Assembly (NCBI GenBank): GCA_003644175.1
Contig: QNBS01000055.1
Span: 1 to 9,793 of the forward strand
Direction: 5' to 3'
Origin: Planctomycetota bacterium
GTDB taxonomy: Bacteria; Planctomycetota; Phycisphaerae; Sedimentisphaerales; Anaerohalosphaeraceae
Length of the DNA: 9,793 nt
Made by a program: the position numbers and the translations under genes. Below, one piece after another: positions 6,245 to 9,793 of the stretch. Under the pieces are notes generated by a model. The model ran no database searches and was not told the origin of the DNA. It was given only the letters and a program-made list of their open reading frames with translations. The number at the start of each line of letters is the position of its first letter. Position 1 is the stretch's first letter.

Positions 6245-7764
6245 AGTTTGATGTAAACGAGATAAGCAGCCTGATCAAGCAGGAGATAGGCCGATACCGA
6301 AGCCAGGTGGATGTGGCGCGTGTTGGTCGCGTGCTGGAGGTCGCCGACGGCATTGCGCGGATATACGGGCTGGACAGTGCGATGGCCGGTGAGATGCTGG
6401 AATTCGAAGGCGGCGTCAGGGGCGAGGTGTTCAACCTTGAGGAGGAAAGTGTCGGTGCGATCATATACGGCGACTACCGCAAGGTGACGGAGTCGTCGAC
6501 GGTTCGGTCGTCGGGAACGGTGCTGACGGCGCCTGTGGGCTTTGGATTGACGGGCAGGGTGGTCGACGCCCTGTGTGAGCCGCTGGACGGCGGCGGCCCC
6601 GTGGAGAGCGATTCGCGGCGATTGGTGGAATATCCGGCGCCTGGTATTGCGGATCGCCTGCCGGTGAATGAGCCGTTGGCGACGGGGATCAAGAGCATCG
6701 ATTCGATGATTCCCATCGGCAGGGGTCAGCGAGAACTCATCATCGGCGACCGCAAGACGGGCAAGACCGCAATTGCCCTTGACACGATCATCAATCAGAA
6801 AGACACAGGCGTAATCTGCATCTACACAGCTATCGGCCAGAAGGAATCGACGGTCGCCGAGGTCGTTCGAACATTGCAGGGGCACGAGGCGATGGCGCAT
6901 ACGATTGTGATTTCGGCGTGTGCGTCGGAATCGGCGGCGATGCAGTTTGTCGCGCCGTATACGGCTACGGCGGTTGCCGAGTACTTCATGTACGAGCACG
7001 GCAAAGATACGCTTTGCGTATATGACGATCTGAGCAAACATGCAATCGCTTACCGCGAATTGAGCCTTCTTCTCCGCAGGCCGCCGGGCAGAGAAGCATA
7101 TCCCGGCGATATCTTTTATCTTCACAGCCGGCTGCTCGAACGAAGCGCCAAGGTAACGGATGCTCTCGGCGGCGGGTCGTTGACGGCGCTGCCGATTGTC
7201 GAGACGCTCGAAGGGCAGGTCAGCGCCTATATACCCACGAATATCATTTCGATTACGGATGGGCAGATTTATCTGGATCGCGAGTTGTTCCTGTCGGGTG
7301 TTCGGCCGGCCATCGACGTGGGTATAAGCGTCAGCCGTGTCGGAGGCCATGCCCAGCCGGAGGCGATGAAAAAGGTCGCGCCGAAGCTGCGGCTTGACCT
7401 GGCGGCGTTTCGCGAGTTGCAGAGTTTTGCCAGGCTCGGAACGGAACTCGATCCGGCGGCCCAGAAACAACTCGATCTCGGTAGTCGAATGGTGGAAGTG
7501 CTAAAGCAAAAGCAGTTTGCACCGTTGAGTGTCGGCGAGCAGGTCATCGGCATTCTGGCGGGTTCGGCGGGACTGCTCGCCGATATTGAGGTCTCAAGGG
7601 TTGCGCATTTTGTTGAAGAACTGTTGTCGTGGATCAAGCTGGAGGCGCCGGAGTACATAGACGCGATCAATGAAACCGGGGATTTGAGCGATGAACTTAT
7701 TGAGAGTATCAAGGAGGCGATCGAGGCCTTCAAGACGCTGTACAGGTTTTCGTTTGGAGGTTAG
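6241..7764 (+). CDS. atpA: F1Fo ATP synthase subunit alpha
   Basis: Alpha is the non-catalytic nucleotide-binding subunit that alternates with beta in the F1 hexamer. It has 507 residues, a normal length. Visible landmarks are the N-terminal delta-binding helix, the beta-barrel domain with [16 protein letters not shown] (29-44), the P-loop GDRKTGKT (169-176), [14 protein letters not shown] (199-212), the Walker B region [12 protein letters not shown] (257-268), [19 protein letters not shown] (332-350) and SVSRVGG (363-369) with the conserved Arg 366 that reaches the catalytic site. [11 protein letters not shown] is a slight variant of the common GGNAQ...AMK. The start overlaps the atpH stop (ATGA). 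It ends with TAG, and the next gene atpG starts 9 nt later in the same reading frame. Confidence 0.97.
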   Translation: MKFDVNEISSLIKQEIGRYRSQVDVARVGRVLEVADGIARIYGLDSAMAGEMLEFEGGVRGEVFNLEEESVGAIIYGDYRKVTESSTVRSSGTVLTAPVGFGLTGRVVDALCEPLDGGGPVESDSRRLVEYPAPGIADRLPVNEPLATGIKSIDSMIPIGRGQRELIIGDRKTGKTAIALDTIINQKDTGVICIYTAIGQKESTVAEVVRTLQGHEAMAHTIVISACASESAAMQFVAPYTATAVAEYFMYEHGKDTLCVYDDLSKHAIAYRELSLLLRRPPGREAYPGDIFYLHSRLLERSAKVTDALGGGSLTALPIVETLEGQVSAYIPTNIISITDGQIYLDRELFLSGVRPAIDVGISVSRVGGHAQPEAMKKVAPKLRLDLAAFRELQSFARLGTELDPAAQKQLDLGSRMVEVLKQKQFAPLSVGEQVIGILAGSAGLLADIEVSRVAHFVEELLSWIKLEAPEYIDAINETGDLSDELIESIKEAIEAFKTLYRFSFGG

Positions 7765-7773
7765 TGCGGTTTA

Positions 7774-8667
7774 ATGGCTTCGACACGTCAGATATTGCAG
7801 CGTCGCGGCGCCGCCGAGAACATCGGCAAGGTGACCCATACGATGGAGACGGTCAGCGCCGTGCGGTATCGGCAGTACTACCGAACGTGGGCCGAAAGCC
7901 AGGAGTTCTATAATGTGCTGGCTCAATTAGCGTATCTTGTCGTGACGGCCGAAAAAACGATAGAGCACCCTTTGATGCTGGAAAACGGCTCCGATTGCCA
8001 GGCCCTGATTATTACAGGCAGCAACCGCGGGCTGTGCGGCGGCTATAACGCCAATGTCGTCCGCCTGCTGGACGTTCATGTCAAGATGGCCGGGCGCTTC
8101 GGCAAGAAGCTGAAGGTTTTTGCCCAGGGCCGGAAGGTTGCCTCGCATCTGGCGAACAGGGGCATTGAGCCTGAGCAGGTTCTTGACGCCTTCGATGAAG
8201 TGCCGGATGTCGACCAGGCAAGGGAGATGGCCGCCGACTTCATCGAACAGTATGCCGCCGGCGCGATCGGGCGGTTGAGCGTGGTTTACACGCGGTTCTT
8301 TTCGCCGGCCAACCAGCAGGCCCAGACGCTGACGATCCTGCCGGTGGCCGAGCTGATCGACGATTTGACAACGCGGGCGACGGTGATATGGCCGTGGGAA
8401 CTGGCGTTTGAGGATTTTCTGCTGAGTCCGTCTGCTGAGGAGATATTTGACGGATTAGCGAGGATGATGATCCGTACGGCTTTGTCGAGTTGTTTTCTGG
8501 ATGCCGCTTTGAGCGAGCACTTAGGCAGGGTTATCGCGATGCGAAGCGCAACCGACAATGCAGAAGATATGATAGAAGAATTGACGCGCCATTACAATCG
8601 CGCCAGGCAAAGCCGCATAACCAGCGAAATGTTGGATATAATCGGCGGCGTCGAAGCGGCGGGATAG
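7774..8667 (+). CDS. atpG: F1Fo ATP synthase subunit gamma
   Basis: Gamma is the central rotor shaft joining F1 to the c-ring. The product is 297 residues. The family hallmarks are an N-terminal coiled-coil helix starting MASTRQILQRR, the Rossmann-like core motif TGSNRGLCGGYN (81-92), and the C-terminal helix AMRSATDNAEDMIEELT with the ending SRITSEMLDIIGGVEAAG (280-297). The N-terminal helix is divergent: THTMETVSAVRYRQ replaces the commoner TKAMxMVAxxK pattern. GGAGG (7756-7760), within the end of atpA, serves as SD with a 13-nt spacer. The stop is TAG; a 75-nt gap holding a repeat-like palindrome precedes atpD. Confidence 0.94.
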   Translation: MASTRQILQRRGAAENIGKVTHTMETVSAVRYRQYYRTWAESQEFYNVLAQLAYLVVTAEKTIEHPLMLENGSDCQALIITGSNRGLCGGYNANVVRLLDVHVKMAGRFGKKLKVFAQGRKVASHLANRGIEPEQVLDAFDEVPDVDQAREMAADFIEQYAAGAIGRLSVVYTRFFSPANQQAQTLTILPVAELIDDLTTRATVIWPWELAFEDFLLSPSAEEIFDGLARMMIRTALSSCFLDAALSEHLGRVIAMRSATDNAEDMIEELTRHYNRARQSRITSEMLDIIGGVEAAG

Positions 8668-8697
8668 AGCCTGCCCTGAGCGCAGCCGAAGGGGCAA
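8668..8697. repeat. Dispersed-repeat-like palindrome between atpG and atpD
   Basis: Directly after the atpG stop, the core CCCTGAGCGCAGCCGAAGGG (8674-8693) sits inside TGCCC (8672-8676) and GGGCA (8692-8696) arms that can pair. Its reverse complement has the form CCTTCGGC...GCTCAGGGCAGG, which I recognise from memory as a small repeat seen in intergenic DNA of many bacteria and metagenome contigs. Only one copy is present here, so the repeat status rests on that recollection. Confidence 0.5.
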
Positions 8698-8718
8698 GTG
8701 CCGACAACGCGGGATTAA

Positions 8719-9327
<609 letters not shown>

Positions 9328-9793
9328 CTCGAGATGCAGGAGACTCGCGTCGGCAGCAGTGAGGCCAGCGTGCTCGATAATACATGCCTTGTGTTCGGCC
9401 AGATGAACGAGCCGCCGGGCGCGCGGCTGCGTGTTGCCCTGACGGGGCTGACGATGGCCGAGTATCTCTGCGAAATGAGCGGCGCTGAGACGCTTTTGTT
9501 TATTGACAACATATTCCGGTTCAGCCAGGCCGGTTCTGAGGTTTCGGCGCTTTTGGGGCGGATTCCGTCGGCGGTGGGATATCAGCCGACGTTGGCGACG
9601 GAGATGGGACAGTTGCAGGAGCGAATCGCCTCGACATCGTCAGCGGGCGCCATCACGTCGGTGCAGGCGATTTATGTTCCCGCAGACGACCTGACGGACC
9701 CTGCGCCTGCGGCGACATTTAGCCATCTGGATTCGTCCATTGTGCTGAGCCGCGCGATCACGGAGAAGGGTATCTATCCGGCCGTCGACCCGC
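9328..9793 (+). CDS. atpD: F1Fo ATP synthase subunit beta, continuation after the TAG (cut by window end)
   Basis: The same frame runs on for 155 further codons without a stop. It shows [18 protein letters not shown] (216-233 in whole-gene numbering), Walker [18 protein letters not shown] (251-267), the nearly invariant [20 protein letters not shown] (272-291), and [16 protein letters not shown] (307-322). Conservation is as strong as before the TAG, with no sign of decay. ATG 9334 could restart translation 6 nt past the TAG, but it has no convincing SD. The gene runs off the window at the YPAVDP motif, so the DELSEED region and the stop cannot be seen. Confidence 0.9.

Noticed and set aside
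6238..7470. A 410-codon open frame on the minus strand opposite atpA
   Set aside because: Its translation is Arg/His/Gln-rich without domains, and it mirrors the codon bias of atpA, whose protein is unambiguous. It is an antisense shadow of a GC-rich gene.

Overview
This window carries most of a bacterial F-type ATP synthase operon, preceded by a small lysine-rich gene, nadD and a HEAT-repeat gene. The coding sequence is GC-rich and the Shine-Dalgarno sites are recognisable. The organism could belong to the Planctomycetota/PVC group: there is a chlamydial/planctomycete-style AKKK histone-H1-like peptide, a secreted HEAT-repeat protein, and a b subunit with a signal-peptide-like N-terminus. 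That assignment is inferred from general character only, and no rRNA or other marker gene is present.

Layout. 52-308 (minus): a 39-residue AKKK-repeat basic protein with a near-perfect ribosome binding site and a Rho-independent terminator. 309-770: an AT-rich divergent intergenic region with several small inverted repeats. 771-1382 (plus): nadD, a housekeeping NAD biosynthesis gene. 1420-1447: a consensus-quality sigma-70 promoter (TTGACA-N16-TATAAT), which drives a predicted exported HEAT-repeat protein at 1558-3327. 3338-3470: a large inverted-repeat (REP/MITE-like) element flanked by a short direct repeat. 3534-9793 (plus): atpZ, atpB, atpE, atpF, atpH, atpA, atpG, atpD. atpC would be expected next but lies beyond the window.

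The atp genes are in canonical order with short gaps (a 4-bp ATGA overlap for atpH/atpA and a 9-bp gap for atpA/atpG). They encode the Fo motor (a, c, b), the stator delta subunit and the F1 head (alpha, gamma, beta), with a small AtpZ/AtpI-type accessory protein first. Key residues are those of a working proton-type enzyme: the a-subunit arginine, the c-subunit carboxylate, and the alpha and beta P-loops.

The main anomaly is an in-frame TAG in atpD, right after the catalytic GERTREGND motif. The same frame continues as highly conserved beta sequence to the window edge. A second in-frame-stop oddity is at the basic gene: its TAA is followed in frame by 31 sense codons that end exactly at the terminator. 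Two unrelated dispersed-repeat-like palindromes sit in the only larger gaps around and inside the atp cluster. I see no new multi-gene system here; the interesting signals are these stop codons and repeats within otherwise ordinary housekeeping DNA.
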